A stretch of 64,000 bases of DNA from DASUPK01 sp963831605 (GCA_963831605.1 CAWHQR010000001.1:1-64000); one strand, 5' to 3'. Numbered from the stretch's first letter, positions 45,897 to 56,052 are shown. Translations and numbers: made by a program. Notes: generated by a model not told the origin, from the letters alone.

Positions 45897-47268
45897 GTGG
45901 CGACGGATTCCCATCGAGTGGTGGTCGTGGGTGGAGGCTTCGGCGGTCTCTTCGCGGCCCGCGAACCTGAGCCGCGCGCCCGTCCAGGTCACCCTGGTGG
46001 ACCGGATCAACCACCATCTCTTCCAGCCGCTGCTCTACCAGGTCGCGACCGGGATCCTCTCGGCGGGGGAGATCGCGCCGCCGCTGCGGGGGGTCCTGCA
46101 CCGCCACCGGAACATCGAGGTCGAGATGGCCGAGGTGAAGGCCTTCGACCTGGAGGCTCGGAAGGTGACGGCGAGGGCACCGAACGGCCAGCCGCTGGAG
46201 TTCCAGTACGACAGCCTGATCGTCGCCGGCGGCGCCGGGCAGTCGTACTTCGGCCACGACGAGTTCTCGCGCTGGGCTCCCGGAATGAAGACGATCAATG
46301 ACGCTCTAGAGCTCAGGGGCAGGATTCTCGGGGCGTTCGAGATGGCCGAGCTCGAGCAGGATCCCGAGAAGCAGAAGGAATGGCTCACCTTCGTGGTGGT
46401 CGGCGGCGGTCCGACCGGAGTGGAGATCGCGGGCCAGATCGCCGAGCTCTCGAGGCGCGTGCTCAAGGACGACTTCCGGAGGATCGATCCGCGGAGCGCA
46501 AGGATCATCATCTGCGATGGCGGGAAGCAGGTGCTGGCGACGTTCGGCGACCGCCTATCCGGGAAGACGGCCAAGGAGCTCGGGCACCTCGGCGTCGAGC
46601 TCCAGATGTCGAGCCTCGTCACCGACGTCGACCAGAAGGGGGTGGTCGTCAAGCATGGGAAGGAGGAGCGGCGGATCGCCTGCCGCACCAAGGTGTGGGC
46701 GGCGGGTGTGGAAGCGTCCCCGCTCGCCCGGATGCTGGGGGACGCCACCGGCGCGGATGTCGACCGTGCCGGGCGGGTCGCCGTGCTCCCGGATTGCACG
46801 CTGCCGGGGCATCCGGAGGTGTTCGCGATCGGCGACATGATGTCCCTCGACGGGCTGCCGGGGGTCGCGGAGGTCGCGATGCAGCAGGGCGTCCATGCGT
46901 CGACCACGATCAAGCACCGGCTCGAGGGCAAGGAGGGAAAGCCGTTCCGCTACCGCGACCTGGGCAGCATGGCGACGATCGCCCGCTTCCAGGCGGTGGT
47001 CAGCTTCAAGGGCATCCGGCTGTCGGGCTTAATCGGCTGGCTCGCCTGGCTCTTCGTCCACCTGACCTTCCTCACCGGCTTCAAGAACCGTCTCGCCACC
47101 GTGCCGAGATGGGCGATCACCTTCATCGGAAACAGCCGCCCCCAGCGCACGATCACCATGCAGCAGGTCATCGGGCGCGTCGCCATCGAGCAGGCCGGCG
47201 GCCAGCCGTTCAAGATGTCGCTGGTCGAGGACGACTCGCAGTCGAAGGAGAGCGAGACGCCCGAGTGA
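45897..47268 (+). CDS. ndh: NDH-2-type NADH dehydrogenase, frameshifted near the start
   Basis: A 457-residue two-dinucleotide-binding flavoprotein. GTG 45897 starts VVVVGGGFGGLFAA; near 45958-45962 the frame changes and the protein goes on as NLSRAPVQVTLVDRINHHLFQPLLYQVATG. The second NAD(P) motif is VVVGGGPTGVEIAGQIAEL, and VFAIGDMM marks the FAD site. A hydrophobic C-terminal helix (LIGWLAWLFVHLTFL) is the membrane anchor of type II NADH:quinone oxidoreductases. It would pass NADH electrons to the quinone pool without proton pumping, matching the cydAB genes downstream. The span fits one extra base. Confidence 0.88.
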
Positions 47269-48202
47269 TCGCCATCCGGCCCGTCGACGGATTCGATGCG
47301 CTGACCCTCTCCGCGCCCGAATCGGAGCTCGAGGCCACCTTCGTCCCCGATGCCGGAATGGTGGGCTGTTCCCTGCTCCATCGCGGTGAGGAGCTGCTGG
47401 GCCAGCGCGGCGGCCTGGCCCGATACGTCGCCGACCGCTCGACCATGGGCATTCCGTTGCTCCACCCCTGGGCCAACCGGGTCGCCGAGAGACGTTTCCA
47501 GGTGGCCGGACGGGAGGTCGACCTGTGGGCGCACCCCGGGCTGTACACCCTGGGTCCCAAGGGCCTGCCGATCCACGGGCTCCTCGCGGCCGCTGCGGGA
47601 TGGCGTGTCGAGCTGCATGAGGACACGCCGGAGGGTCCTCGCCTCGTGGCCACCTTCGACTTCGCCGCGCACGAGGACCGGATGACCGTGTTTCCGTTTC
47701 CCCATCAGCTCCAGGTCGAGGCCGGGCGTCTCGGATGAGACGCTGACCATCGCGACGACGGTGCATGCGTCCGGCGACGTGCCGGTGCCCATCGCCTTCG
47801 GGTATCACCCCTACCTCCGGCTGCCGGGGGTGGATCGAACTGCCTGGCTCGTCGAGATACCGGTGAGTGAGCGGGTCGTGCTCGACTCCGAGGAGCTCCC
47901 CACCGGCGAGTTGGAGCAGACGGATGTGGCTGCCGGCCCGCTCGGGTGCGAGGACCTTCGACGACGAGTTCGTGGCCCCGGCCGAGCCGTTCGCCCTCGA
48001 GGGAGGAGGGCGCCGAATCGAGGTGTCGTTCGAACGGGGCTACCCCTATGCGCAGGTCTACGCGCCGGACGACGATGACGTGATCGCCTTCGAGCCGATG
48101 ACCGCACCGACCAACACGCTGGTGAGCGGTCAGGACCTGAAGCTGCTGCAGCCCGGCGAGAGCTACGAGGCCTCGTTCTCGATCAAGGTGACGGACGCCT
48201 GA
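47265..48202 (+). CDS. Aldose 1-epimerase, frameshifted twice
   Basis: About 310 residues across three frames. The N-terminal part (GTG 47265; GFDALTLSAPESELEATFVPDAG, GIPLLHPWANRVAERRFQV, GLPIHGLLAAAAGW) contains the catalytic His. The middle (ASGDVPVPIAFGYHPYLRLPG) carries the second conserved His. The end (DDEFVAPAEPFALEGGGRRI, VIAFEPMTAPTNTLVSG) holds the catalytic Glu. Breaks at about 47724-47729 and 47941-47947 both look like single extra bases, the second in a GGG run. It would interconvert alpha- and beta-anomers, fitting after a beta-glucose-releasing GH15 enzyme. GTGA overlap with ndh. Confidence 0.85.
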
Positions 48203-49134
48203 CGGAGCCGGCTGAAATCCAGGTCTCGGCGGACGAGTTCCGCCAGCTCTTCGATCGGGTCTCGAACTGGGGCCGGTGGGGCGCCGATGACGAGCGGGGG
48301 GCGCTCAACTACCTGACGCCGGAACTGGTCGCCGCCGCCGCCGGCCTCGTGCGCACCGGGCGGACGGTGAGCCTCAGCCGCGACCTCAACACCGAGCGCG
48401 AGCCCGACAACCCGGAGCCGGCCGATCACCACATGACCATGCTCGGCGCCCGGGAGCATCCGGATGGCCTCGCCTTCGCCAAGGACTACATCGGCGTCGA
48501 CTACCACAACGACTCCCACAGCCACCTCGACGCCCTCTGCCACGTCTCCTACGACGACTCTCTCTACAACGGGCGGCCGGCGGACTCGGTCTCGGCCACC
48601 GGTGCCGCGGTCGAGACGGTCGAGACGTTGAAGGATGGGCTGGTCGGTCGCGGCGTCCTGCTCGACGTGCCTCGGACCCGTGGGGTCAGCTGGCTCGAGC
48701 CGGGCGACAGCGTGCTGCCCGGGGACCTCTCCGAATCGGAGGACCTCCAGGGTGTGAGGGTGGAGGAGGGCGACATCCTCCTGGTCCGGACAGGCCACGC
48801 CAGCCGCCTGGACGAGCTCGGGCCCTGGGACACCGCCGGCTCCAAGGCCGGCCTGCACCCGAGCTGCGCGGAGTTCCTCGCGGAGCGAAGAGTCGCCGCC
48901 CTTGGCTGCGACGGGAACAACGACACCGCGCCGAGCTTCACCGAGGGGGTCGGCTTCCCGATTCACGTGCTGGCGCTGACCGCGATGGGCGTCCACCTGC
49001 TCGATTACCTGCATCTCGATGAGCTGGGCAGTGCCTGCGAGGAGGCGAACCGCTGGGACTTCCTGTTCGTCGGCGCTCCGCTCCGCATCGCGGGAGGCAC
49101 CGGATCGCCGCTCAACCCGATCGCAATCCTCTGA
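48199..49134 (+). CDS. Cyclase family protein (kynurenine formamidase-like), CTG start?
   Basis: A 311-residue protein matching the cyclase (PF04199) family. The metal motif is YIGVDYHNDSHSHLDALCH, and SCAEFLAERRVAALGCDGNN also fits. The conserved N-terminal part (EFRQLFDRVSNWGRWGADDE, RGALNYLTPELVAAA) precedes the first ATG/GTG (48349), so a start there would remove about 50 conserved residues. Upstream in frame there is no ATG, GTG or TTG. A CTG at 48199 overlaps the epimerase stop as CTGA, mirroring the ATGA/GTGA overlaps of this operon. Either a CTG start or another indel. Members hydrolyse kynurenine formamide or related amides and esters. Confidence 0.8.
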   Translation: MTEPAEIQVSADEFRQLFDRVSNWGRWGADDERGALNYLTPELVAAAAGLVRTGRTVSLSRDLNTEREPDNPEPADHHMTMLGAREHPDGLAFAKDYIGVDYHNDSHSHLDALCHVSYDDSLYNGRPADSVSATGAAVETVETLKDGLVGRGVLLDVPRTRGVSWLEPGDSVLPGDLSESEDLQGVRVEEGDILLVRTGHASRLDELGPWDTAGSKAGLHPSCAEFLAERRVAALGCDGNNDTAPSFTEGVGFPIHVLALTAMGVHLLDYLHLDELGSACEEANRWDFLFVGAPLRIAGGTGSPLNPIAIL

Positions 49135-49168
49135 TGACGCGTCGCGGCAATAGGCTCTCGGAGATCTG

Positions 49169-50563
49169 ATGCCCAGCCTGGTGCCTCTGCTCGCGGACTC
49201 CTCGTCCAACCTGCTGGCGGCCCGCAGCCAGATGGGGTTCACCCTGGGCTTCCACATCGTGCTCGCCTGCTTGGGTGTGGCCTTTCCGGCCATGATGCTT
49301 GTCGCCGAGTGGCAGGGCCACCGGAAGAAGGACCAGGAGGCGCTTCGCCTCGCCCGCAACTGGTCGAAGGCTGTCGCGGTCCTCTTCGCCGTCGGCGCGG
49401 TCACCGGGACCGTCCTCTCCTTCGAGTTCGGCCTGCTGTGGCCGCGGTTCACGGGCCGCTTCGGTGACGCCTTCGGGATCGCCTTCGCAATCGAGGGGAT
49501 CTTCTTCTTCCTGGAGGCGATCTTCATCGCCATCTACATATACGGCTGGGACCGACTCTCGCCACGGGCACACATGTGGGCCGCGGTGCCGATCGTGATC
49601 TCGGGCGTCGGCGGCGCCTTCTCCGTGATCGCCGTCAACGCCTGGATGAACCAGCCCCAGGGCTTCGAGCTCGACTCCGCCGGCAACGTCACCAGCGTGA
49701 AGCCGTTCGAAGTGCTCTTCAACCCGGCGACCGGCTACGAGTTCTTCCACATGTTCCTCGCGGCCTACATCGTCACCGGCTTTCTGATCGCCTCCGTGTA
49801 CGCGGTGGGGATGCTCCGTGGCAGCCGTGGCCGCTACAACCGGCTCGGCTTCGTGATCCCATTCACCTTGGCGGCGATCGCCACGCCGATTCAGCTCTTC
49901 GTCGGGGACACGGCGGCGCGCGCCGTCGCCGACAACCAGCCGGCCAAGTTCGCGGCAATGGAGTGCATCTACAAGGGAGGGTCGGACCAGACCGAGTACC
50001 TCGGCGGTCGCTGCGTCGACGGTCAGGTCAAGGGTGGGATCGGGATTCCGGGGCTGGACTCGTTCCTGGTCGGGTTCAGCAAGAACACCAACGTCACCGG
50101 TCTCAACCAGATCCCCAAGAACGACCAGCCGCCCGCCCTCACGATGCTGCACCTGTCGTTCGATCTCATGGTTGGGATCGCCACCGCACTCTTCCTGCTT
50201 GCAGTTTGGTTCGCGATCTCCTGGTGGCGGCGGCGTGACCTGCCGGCCACGCGCTGGTTCCTGCGGATCAGCGCCATCGCCGGGGTGGCGGCCGTGGTTG
50301 CGCTCTGGTGCGGCTGGATCGTGACCGAGGTTGGCCGTCAGCCATGGATCGTGAACGGCTACATGCGCACGGCCGATGCGGTGACGCCGGCCCAGGGAAT
50401 CTGGTGGGTGTTCGGCGTGACGCTGGCCCTCTACGTCGCGCTCGGGGTGATCGCGGTCGTCGTCCTGCGCGCGCTCTCGCGCCGCTGGCAGGCCGGCCAG
50501 GGCGACGGTGAGCTCCCCTACAGCCCGCCGCCCGAGGTCCCGCCGACGGAGGCCTCGGCATGA
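49169..50563 (+). CDS. cydA: Cytochrome bd ubiquinol oxidase subunit I
   Basis: A 464-residue nine-helix membrane protein. The heme b595 and d ligand region near the start reads ARSQMGFTLGFHIVLACLGV. GRFGDAFGIAFAIEGIFFFLEA carries the conserved Glu, and NPATGYEFFHMFLAAYIVTGFL a further His; VTEVGRQPWIVNGYMRTADAV is diagnostic. The Q-loop is of the short type, as in CIO-like and many actinobacterial oxidases. With CydB it reduces O2 to water using quinol. It follows the cyclase gene after 34 bases and is coupled to cydB by a 4-nt overlap. Confidence 0.93.
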   Translation: MPSLVPLLADSSSNLLAARSQMGFTLGFHIVLACLGVAFPAMMLVAEWQGHRKKDQEALRLARNWSKAVAVLFAVGAVTGTVLSFEFGLLWPRFTGRFGDAFGIAFAIEGIFFFLEAIFIAIYIYGWDRLSPRAHMWAAVPIVISGVGGAFSVIAVNAWMNQPQGFELDSAGNVTSVKPFEVLFNPATGYEFFHMFLAAYIVTGFLIASVYAVGMLRGSRGRYNRLGFVIPFTLAAIATPIQLFVGDTAARAVADNQPAKFAAMECIYKGGSDQTEYLGGRCVDGQVKGGIGIPGLDSFLVGFSKNTNVTGLNQIPKNDQPPALTMLHLSFDLMVGIATALFLLAVWFAISWWRRRDLPATRWFLRISAIAGVAAVVALWCGWIVTEVGRQPWIVNGYMRTADAVTPAQGIWWVFGVTLALYVALGVIAVVVLRALSRRWQAGQGDGELPYSPPPEVPPTEASA

Positions 50564-51558
50564 GCACCGCCGACGTCTGCGCGGCGATCCTCTGGGTCGG
50601 GGTGACGCTCTATGCGATCTTCGGTGGAGCGGATTTCGGCGCGGGGGTGTGGGATCTGCTGGCCGGGTCGGGCGACCGCGGGAAGCAGGTCCGGACCCAG
50701 ATCGACCGCTCGATTGGCCCCGTCTGGGAGGCCAACCATGTCTGGCTGATCTTCGTCCTGGTGGTGCTCTGGACGGCGTTCTCCCAGGCCTTCTCGGCGA
50801 TCTTCACCACGCTCTACATCCCGCTGGCCCTCGCCGCGCTCGGCATCGTCCTGCGCGGCTCCGGCTTCGCATTCCGCCACGCCCTGCCGGGGGGCATCGA
50901 GCGACCCGCCAGCCGGGTCTTCGGATTTGCGTCAGTGCTGACGCCCTTCTTCATGGGCACGGTGGTCGGGGCGGTCGCCTCAGGCGAGGTGCCGGCCGGA
51001 GGCGATGGCGATCCCACCGGCAGCTGGACCGGCTTCCTGCCGCTGTCCACGGGCGTCCTCTTCGTGCTGCTCACCGCGTACACCGCCGCCGTCTTCCTGG
51101 TGCACGACTCGGGCACGGCTGGCGACAGGGAGCTTCGCGCCTACTTCGAGCGTCGGGCTCTGGCCACCGCAGTGATCGCCGGCGTGGCTGCGGTCGTGGG
51201 GGTGATTGCGCTCCACGCCGACGGCCGCTACGTCTACGACGGGCTCACCTCGTGGCCCGGCATCGCCCTGATCACCCTCTCCGGAATCTGTGGCCTAGCC
51301 GCACTCGGCCTGCTGGTCAGCGGGCGGGACTACGGCCTACGGGCGGCTGCGGTGGGGGCCGGGACGGCCGTGATCTGGGGCTACTTCGCGGCGGTCTTCC
51401 CCTACATCCTGCCGACCTCGCTGACTATCTCGCAGGCGGCGGGGCCGTCCGCGACGATGACCTCGGTGATCGTCGTCTTCGGGGTCGCGGCAGTGACGGT
51501 CATCCCGTCGCTGATCCTGCTCTACACGCTCTCGCAGAGAAGCACGCTCGAGAGCTAG
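50560..51558 (+). CDS. cydB: Cytochrome bd ubiquinol oxidase subunit II
   Basis: A 332-residue polytopic membrane protein, partner of CydA. It opens with CAAILWVGVTLYAIFGGADFGAGVWDLLAG and WEANHVWLIFVLVVLWTAFSQAF, both diagnostic for CydB; eight or nine helices follow. No cydX-like small gene or cydCD exporter is seen directly downstream. The ATG overlaps the cydA stop. Confidence 0.93.
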   Translation: MSTADVCAAILWVGVTLYAIFGGADFGAGVWDLLAGSGDRGKQVRTQIDRSIGPVWEANHVWLIFVLVVLWTAFSQAFSAIFTTLYIPLALAALGIVLRGSGFAFRHALPGGIERPASRVFGFASVLTPFFMGTVVGAVASGEVPAGGDGDPTGSWTGFLPLSTGVLFVLLTAYTAAVFLVHDSGTAGDRELRAYFERRALATAVIAGVAAVVGVIALHADGRYVYDGLTSWPGIALITLSGICGLAALGLLVSGRDYGLRAAAVGAGTAVIWGYFAAVFPYILPTSLTISQAAGPSATMTSVIVVFGVAAVTVIPSLILLYTLSQRSTLES

Positions 51559-51604
51559 TCGGCCTCGGGCGAGCACCGGCAGGGCCGCGGATAGAGTCCG
51601 GGCC

Positions 51605-52507
51605 GTGAAGTGGAGGCCGGGCAAGACCAGCGGCAACATCGAGGACAGGCGGGGCCAGGGTGGAGGCCTCGGCGGCGGCGGTGGATTCCCGATTCCGATG
51701 GGCCGGATGGGCGGCGGCGGAATCGTCGGGGTGATCATCGCGGTCGTCCTCTACTTCCTCGTCATCCAGGGAGGAGGGGGCGGCGGGTTCGACGTACCGG
51801 GGCCGAGCAGCGCCTTCCCGCAGGTTCCTCAGACGGGGTCGGGCCAGGATTCTGTGCCGCAGAGCCCGAGCGAGGACAGGGAGGTTCAGTTCGTCTCCTT
51901 CGTCCTCGACGACGCCCAGGGCTTCTGGAAGCAGCAGTTCGCCGCCGCCGGCAAGCCCTACCAGCAGGCGAAGCTCGTCCTCTTCCGCAACCAGGTCAAT
52001 TCGGGATGCGGGCTCGCGAGCTCGGACACCGGCCCGTTCTATTGCCCGCTCGACCAGAAGGTCTACATCGACCTCGGCTTCTTCGACGAGCTCAACCGGC
52101 GCTTCAAGGCTCCTGGCGACTTCGCGCAGGCCTACGTCCTCGCGCACGAGATCGGCCACCACGTCCAGCAGCAGCTCGGGATCGAGGGAAAGGTTCGCCA
52201 GCAGAGCCAGGACAACCCCGGTGACGCGAATGCACTCTCGGTGCGGCTCGAGCTCCAGGCCGACTGCTTCGCCGGCGTCTGGGCTCGCTCGACCTATGAC
52301 CGAGGCATCCTCGAGAACGGCGACCTCCAGGAGGGCCTGACCGCCGCCGCGGCGGTCGGCGACGATCGGATCCAGCAGCAGGCCCAGGGGCGGATCGACC
52401 CCGAGACCTTCACCCATGGCACCTCGAAACAGCGGGCGCACTGGCTGCAGACTGGGTTCGACTCCGGCAAGCTCGAGAGCTGCGACACCTTCTCGGGCGA
52501 CATCTAG
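51605..52507 (+). CDS. Neutral zinc metallopeptidase (YpfJ family)
   Basis: A 300-residue protein of the putative neutral zinc metallopeptidase family. A Gly-rich cytoplasmic N-terminus, one transmembrane helix (GVIIAVVLYFLVIQ), a Ser/Pro linker and an outer domain with the HExxH motif in LAHEIGHHVQQQLG follow. The distal Glu/Asp-rich stretch LELQADCFAGVW supplies the third ligand, as is typical of the family. Substrate unknown. Starts at GTG 51605. Confidence 0.9.
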   Translation: MKWRPGKTSGNIEDRRGQGGGLGGGGGFPIPMGRMGGGGIVGVIIAVVLYFLVIQGGGGGGFDVPGPSSAFPQVPQTGSGQDSVPQSPSEDREVQFVSFVLDDAQGFWKQQFAAAGKPYQQAKLVLFRNQVNSGCGLASSDTGPFYCPLDQKVYIDLGFFDELNRRFKAPGDFAQAYVLAHEIGHHVQQQLGIEGKVRQQSQDNPGDANALSVRLELQADCFAGVWARSTYDRGILENGDLQEGLTAAAAVGDDRIQQQAQGRIDPETFTHGTSKQRAHWLQTGFDSGKLESCDTFSGDI

Positions 52508-52529
52508 CCAACAAGGAGGCAGACATCCG

Positions 52530-53931
52530 ATGAGCGACCTCTTCGACTTCTATCCCTACGCCGAGCGCTACGGCGTCAATCGCACGATTCCCGACGAGGG
52601 GCGCTCCCGCGAGGAGATCCTCACCGAGATGCGCGAGATGGCGAGTGAGGAGGACCGGGCCTGGGAGGACGGCAGGTGCTCGGGGACCATGTACTGCGGC
52701 GACCGCGATCACTACGCCTTCCTGAAGGAGGCCTTCGGCCTCTTCGCGCACCAGAACGCGCTGCAGCGGGACATGTGCCCGAGCGCCACGCGGTTCGAGG
52801 GGGAGATCATCGCCATGGCCCTCGACCTGATGCACGCCGGCGACCTCAACGGGGCTGAGCCGGCGGGGATGGTCACCTCGGGCGGCAGCGCCAGCATCGC
52901 GCAGGCGGTGCTCGCCTATCGGGAGCAGGGACGCGAGGCACGCGGGATCGCCAAGCCCAACCTGGTCAAGCCGGAGACCGCCCACCCGGCCTTCGACAAG
53001 GCCTGCCACCTCTTCGGTGTCGAGGTGCGCCGCGCGGAGATCGACCCGGAGACGACGCTGGTCCGGCCGGAGACCGTCGCGGAGTTGATCGACGATCAGA
53101 CCGTCGCGATCGTCGGATCGGCCGGCAACTACGGCTACGGCACGATCGACCCGATCGCCGAATTGGGCGGCCTTGCGATCGAGCGCGGGGTGGGGCTGCA
53201 CGTCGACGGCTGCCTCGGCGGCTACCTCCTGCCGTTCGGCGAGCAGCTCGGCCTGCCGATCCCGCCCTTCGACTTTCGGGTGCCGGGCGTGACGACGATC
53301 TCCGCCGACACTCACAAGTACGGCTACGGGCTGAAGGGGACCTCGACCCTGCTCTTCCGGGACCGCGAGCTGCGTAACCGCTGCTACTTCTTCATGTCTG
53401 ACTGGAGCGGGGGCAAGTACTTCTCGCCCGGCATCGAGGGCTCGCGCTCCGACGGACTGCTCGCCGCAACCTGGGCATCCCTGGTCTCGATCGGGCGCGA
53501 GGGCTACCGCACCTACGCGAAGCGGATCTTCGACACCGCGGCAACGATGCGGGAGGCGGTCCACTCCCACCCCGAGCTGCGCATCATGGGCGAGCCGACC
53601 TTCCTGTTCGCCTTCACCTCGGACGAGTTCGACATCTACCACGTCAACGACGAGATGAAGAGGCGCGGCTGGCGCCTCAACGGCCTGCAGTACCCGAACG
53701 CAGCTCCATATGGCTGTGACCAGGCCGCAGACCCAGCCCGGGGTGGCTGAGGCGTTCGCCTCGGATCTCGACGCCGCGGTCGCCTACGCGCGCGAGCACG
53801 GCGAGGAGCAGGCGGAGTCGAGCGCCGTCTACGGCGGAGTCCCCGGAGGCCTCAACGCGGACGCCGAGCAGATGATCCGCGGCGTCATGACCCAGCTGAT
53901 GGACTCGCAGCAGGCAGTTCCAGCCGCGTGA
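52530..53931 (+). CDS. PLP-dependent decarboxylase/lyase (S1P-lyase-like), frameshifted
   Basis: A PLP fold-type I protein of about 467 residues, in the group II decarboxylase/sphingosine-1-phosphate-lyase-like family. Key parts: GMVTSGGSASIAQAVLAYR (PLP phosphate site), SAGNYGYGTIDPI, LHVDGCLGGYLLP (PLP Asp) and ADTHKYGYGLKGTSTLLFR (Schiff-base Lys). The last 70 residues are in another frame: at about 53702-53707 YPNA is followed by LHMAVTRPQTQPGVAEAF. Many actinobacterial versions are called glutamate or tyrosine decarboxylase, but the specificity is unknown. AAGGAGG precedes the ATG. Its stop overlaps the FGGY kinase GTG. Confidence 0.87.
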
Positions 53932-55466
53932 GCGGCGACGAGCGGTTCGCGCTTGCGGTCGATCTCGGCAGCGGGGCTCTCAAGGTCGGGGCTGTGTCCC
54001 TGTCGGGCGAGATTGCCGCTGTCGGCCAGCGCGACTACGAGACCGAGCGGTCGCCCGGCGGCGGGGCCGTCCAGGACGCTGCCGCGTGGTGGGAGATGGT
54101 CCGCGAGCTGTCCCGGTCGGTCCTGAAGGGAATCCCGGCCGAGCGCATCGTCGCCGTCTCCTGCACCGGGCAGTGGGCCAGCACCGTCCCGGTGGACGAG
54201 TCCGGCGAGCCCGTCGGCCCCTGCCTGATGTGGCTCGACACCCGTGGCGGGCGACGAACGCGCGAGGCGATCGGCGGCCCCCTGATGGGCTACTCGCCGC
54301 GCGCGCTGGCGACCTGGGTCCGCCGGACGGGAGGGGTTCCCTCTCCCTTCGGCGGCGACCCGGTCGGCCACATGCTGCGCTTCGAGCACGACGAGCCCGA
54401 GATCGCGGCGGCCGCCCGCTGGTACCTCGAGCCGGTCGACTATCTGAGCATGCGCTTCACGGGCCGGGCCGCCGCCACGCACGCCTCGATGAGCGCGGCC
54501 TGGCTCACCGACAACCGGCACCTCGACCGGCTGGAGTACGACCAGGCTCTCGTCGGGAAGCTCGGGCTGGACGCCGCCAAGCTGCCGCCCCTCCTGCAGA
54601 CGGGATCGCTGATCGGGACGGTCCGACCTGAGATCGCGTCCGATCTGGGGATCAGCCCCGAGGCGCAGGTCGTCACCGGAACCCCTGACCTGCACTCCGC
54701 GGCGCTCGGCTGCGGGGCGATCGGCGAGGGCCAGGCGCACATCACGATCAGCACCACCTCGTGGATCTCGCTGCCCTTCCCTCGCAAGAAGACCGACCCC
54801 CTGCACTCCATCGCGACGGTCCCCGGGCTGGACTCGCACAGCTATCTGGTCGCCAACAACCACGAGGCGGCCGGTCTCTGCCTGCGCTGGCTGCGGGACA
54901 GCTTCACGCTGGGCGAGCCCGGCGATTTCGAGCGCCTGATCGAGCTGGCGGCGAGCTCGCCGGCGGGCAGCGGCGGTGTGCTGTTCACGCCATGGCTGGC
55001 CGGGGAGCGCTCGCCGGTCGACGATCGCAACGCTCGCGGCGGCTGGCACAACCTCTCAGCCGAGACCGGCAACTCCGATCTGGTGCGGTCGGTGCTCGAG
55101 GGCGTGGCGTACAACAGCCGCTGGTTGAACGAGGCGGTCGAGGGCTTCGCGAAGCAGCGCCTCGAGCCGCTCCGCATCTTCGGCGGCGGGGCGATCCCAG
55201 ACCTCTGGTGCCAGATCCACGCCGACGTCATGGACCGCAGGATCGAGCGGGTCGCCGACCCGATGCACGCCAACCTCCGGGGCGCCGCGCTCTTCGCCGC
55301 ACTCGGCCTGGGCGAGATCTCACGCGATCGCGTCCGGGAGCTGGTTCCCGTCGACCGCGTATTCGAGCCCGATCCCGCCACGCGCGAGGTCTACGACCGC
55401 CTCTATGCCGAGTTCCCGGGCCTCTACAAGGCCCAGCGCAAGATGTTCGCCCGGCTCAACGGCTGA
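53928..55466 (+). CDS. FGGY-family carbohydrate kinase (xylulokinase-like)
   Basis: A 512-residue sugar kinase. The N-terminal ATPase motif is LAVDLGSGALKVGAVSL. SCTGQWASTVPVDESGEPVG with CLMWLDTRGG is the substrate-binding core, and GTPDLHSAALGCGAI and LFTPWLAGERSPVDD belong to the second half. ADPMHANLRGAALFAAL is the C-terminal signature. Resemblance is best to xylulokinase-type FGGY proteins, but sugar specificity is not readable. GTGA overlap with the decarboxylase gene. It ends 11 bases inside the convergent GNAT gene. Confidence 0.88.
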   Translation: MSGDERFALAVDLGSGALKVGAVSLSGEIAAVGQRDYETERSPGGGAVQDAAAWWEMVRELSRSVLKGIPAERIVAVSCTGQWASTVPVDESGEPVGPCLMWLDTRGGRRTREAIGGPLMGYSPRALATWVRRTGGVPSPFGGDPVGHMLRFEHDEPEIAAAARWYLEPVDYLSMRFTGRAAATHASMSAAWLTDNRHLDRLEYDQALVGKLGLDAAKLPPLLQTGSLIGTVRPEIASDLGISPEAQVVTGTPDLHSAALGCGAIGEGQAHITISTTSWISLPFPRKKTDPLHSIATVPGLDSHSYLVANNHEAAGLCLRWLRDSFTLGEPGDFERLIELAASSPAGSGGVLFTPWLAGERSPVDDRNARGGWHNLSAETGNSDLVRSVLEGVAYNSRWLNEAVEGFAKQRLEPLRIFGGGAIPDLWCQIHADVMDRRIERVADPMHANLRGAALFAALGLGEISRDRVRELVPVDRVFEPDPATREVYDRLYAEFPGLYKAQRKMFARLNG

Positions 55467-56052
55467 CGGGCTCCCGCCACATGGTCGTGACGGTGTGCAG
55501 CTCGTCGGGTGTCTCGAAGGTGCCGTGTGCCTCGAAGCCGAGGCGCTCGTACCTGCGATTGTTGCCTGGGTTGGTGGACTCGAGATAGGTCGGCTGTCCT
55601 TCCCGGTCGGCGAGCGCCGTGAGCTCGGCGAGCAGGCCCATCCCGATGCCCCTCCCGCGGCTGTCGGAGCGGACCCCAAGGAAGCTCAGGTAGTAGAAGG
55701 GCCGTTCCTTCGGGATCGCGGCCTCGAAGCGCCCGATCGTTTCCAGCACGGCCGGAGCGTGAGAGCCGAGCGCCTGCTCCAGGAACGGCTTGAGCTTCGC
55801 CTCGGCCTCCTCGGTCAGCTCCCGCTCGCCCGGAGGCGTGAAGACCGCCACGGCCGAGGCCCGGTCGTCCGTCATCCAGACTCCCTGCAGGGGTAGGGCG
55901 CTCTCGACGTAGAGCCCGAAGACGGTGGCGTGCTGCTCGGCCCGGCGACCGGAGTCCGGGAACATCCAGGACCAGATGGGATCGGCGTCGAAGGCTTGGA
56001 CGATGGTCTTGACGGCCGCGTCATGGTCAGCCTCGGTCGCGACGGTTGCCAT
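55456..56052 (-). CDS. GNAT family N-acetyltransferase
   Basis: A 198-residue acetyltransferase. The acyl-CoA-binding segment VRSDSRGRGIGMGLLAELTALA holds the R/Q-x-x-G-x-G/A motif (RGRGIG), followed by YLESTNPGNNRRYERLGFEAHGTFE. N-terminal residues (DHDAAVKTIVQAFDADPIWSWMFPD) match the family group that includes many uncharacterised actinobacterial GNATs. The acceptor substrate is unknown. Start ATG 56052 (ATVATEADH). Confidence 0.88.
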   Translation of the reverse strand: MATVATEADHDAAVKTIVQAFDADPIWSWMFPDSGRRAEQHATVFGLYVESALPLQGVWMTDDRASAVAVFTPPGERELTEEAEAKLKPFLEQALGSHAPAVLETIGRFEAAIPKERPFYYLSFLGVRSDSRGRGIGMGLLAELTALADREGQPTYLESTNPGNNRRYERLGFEAHGTFETPDELHTVTTMWREPVSR

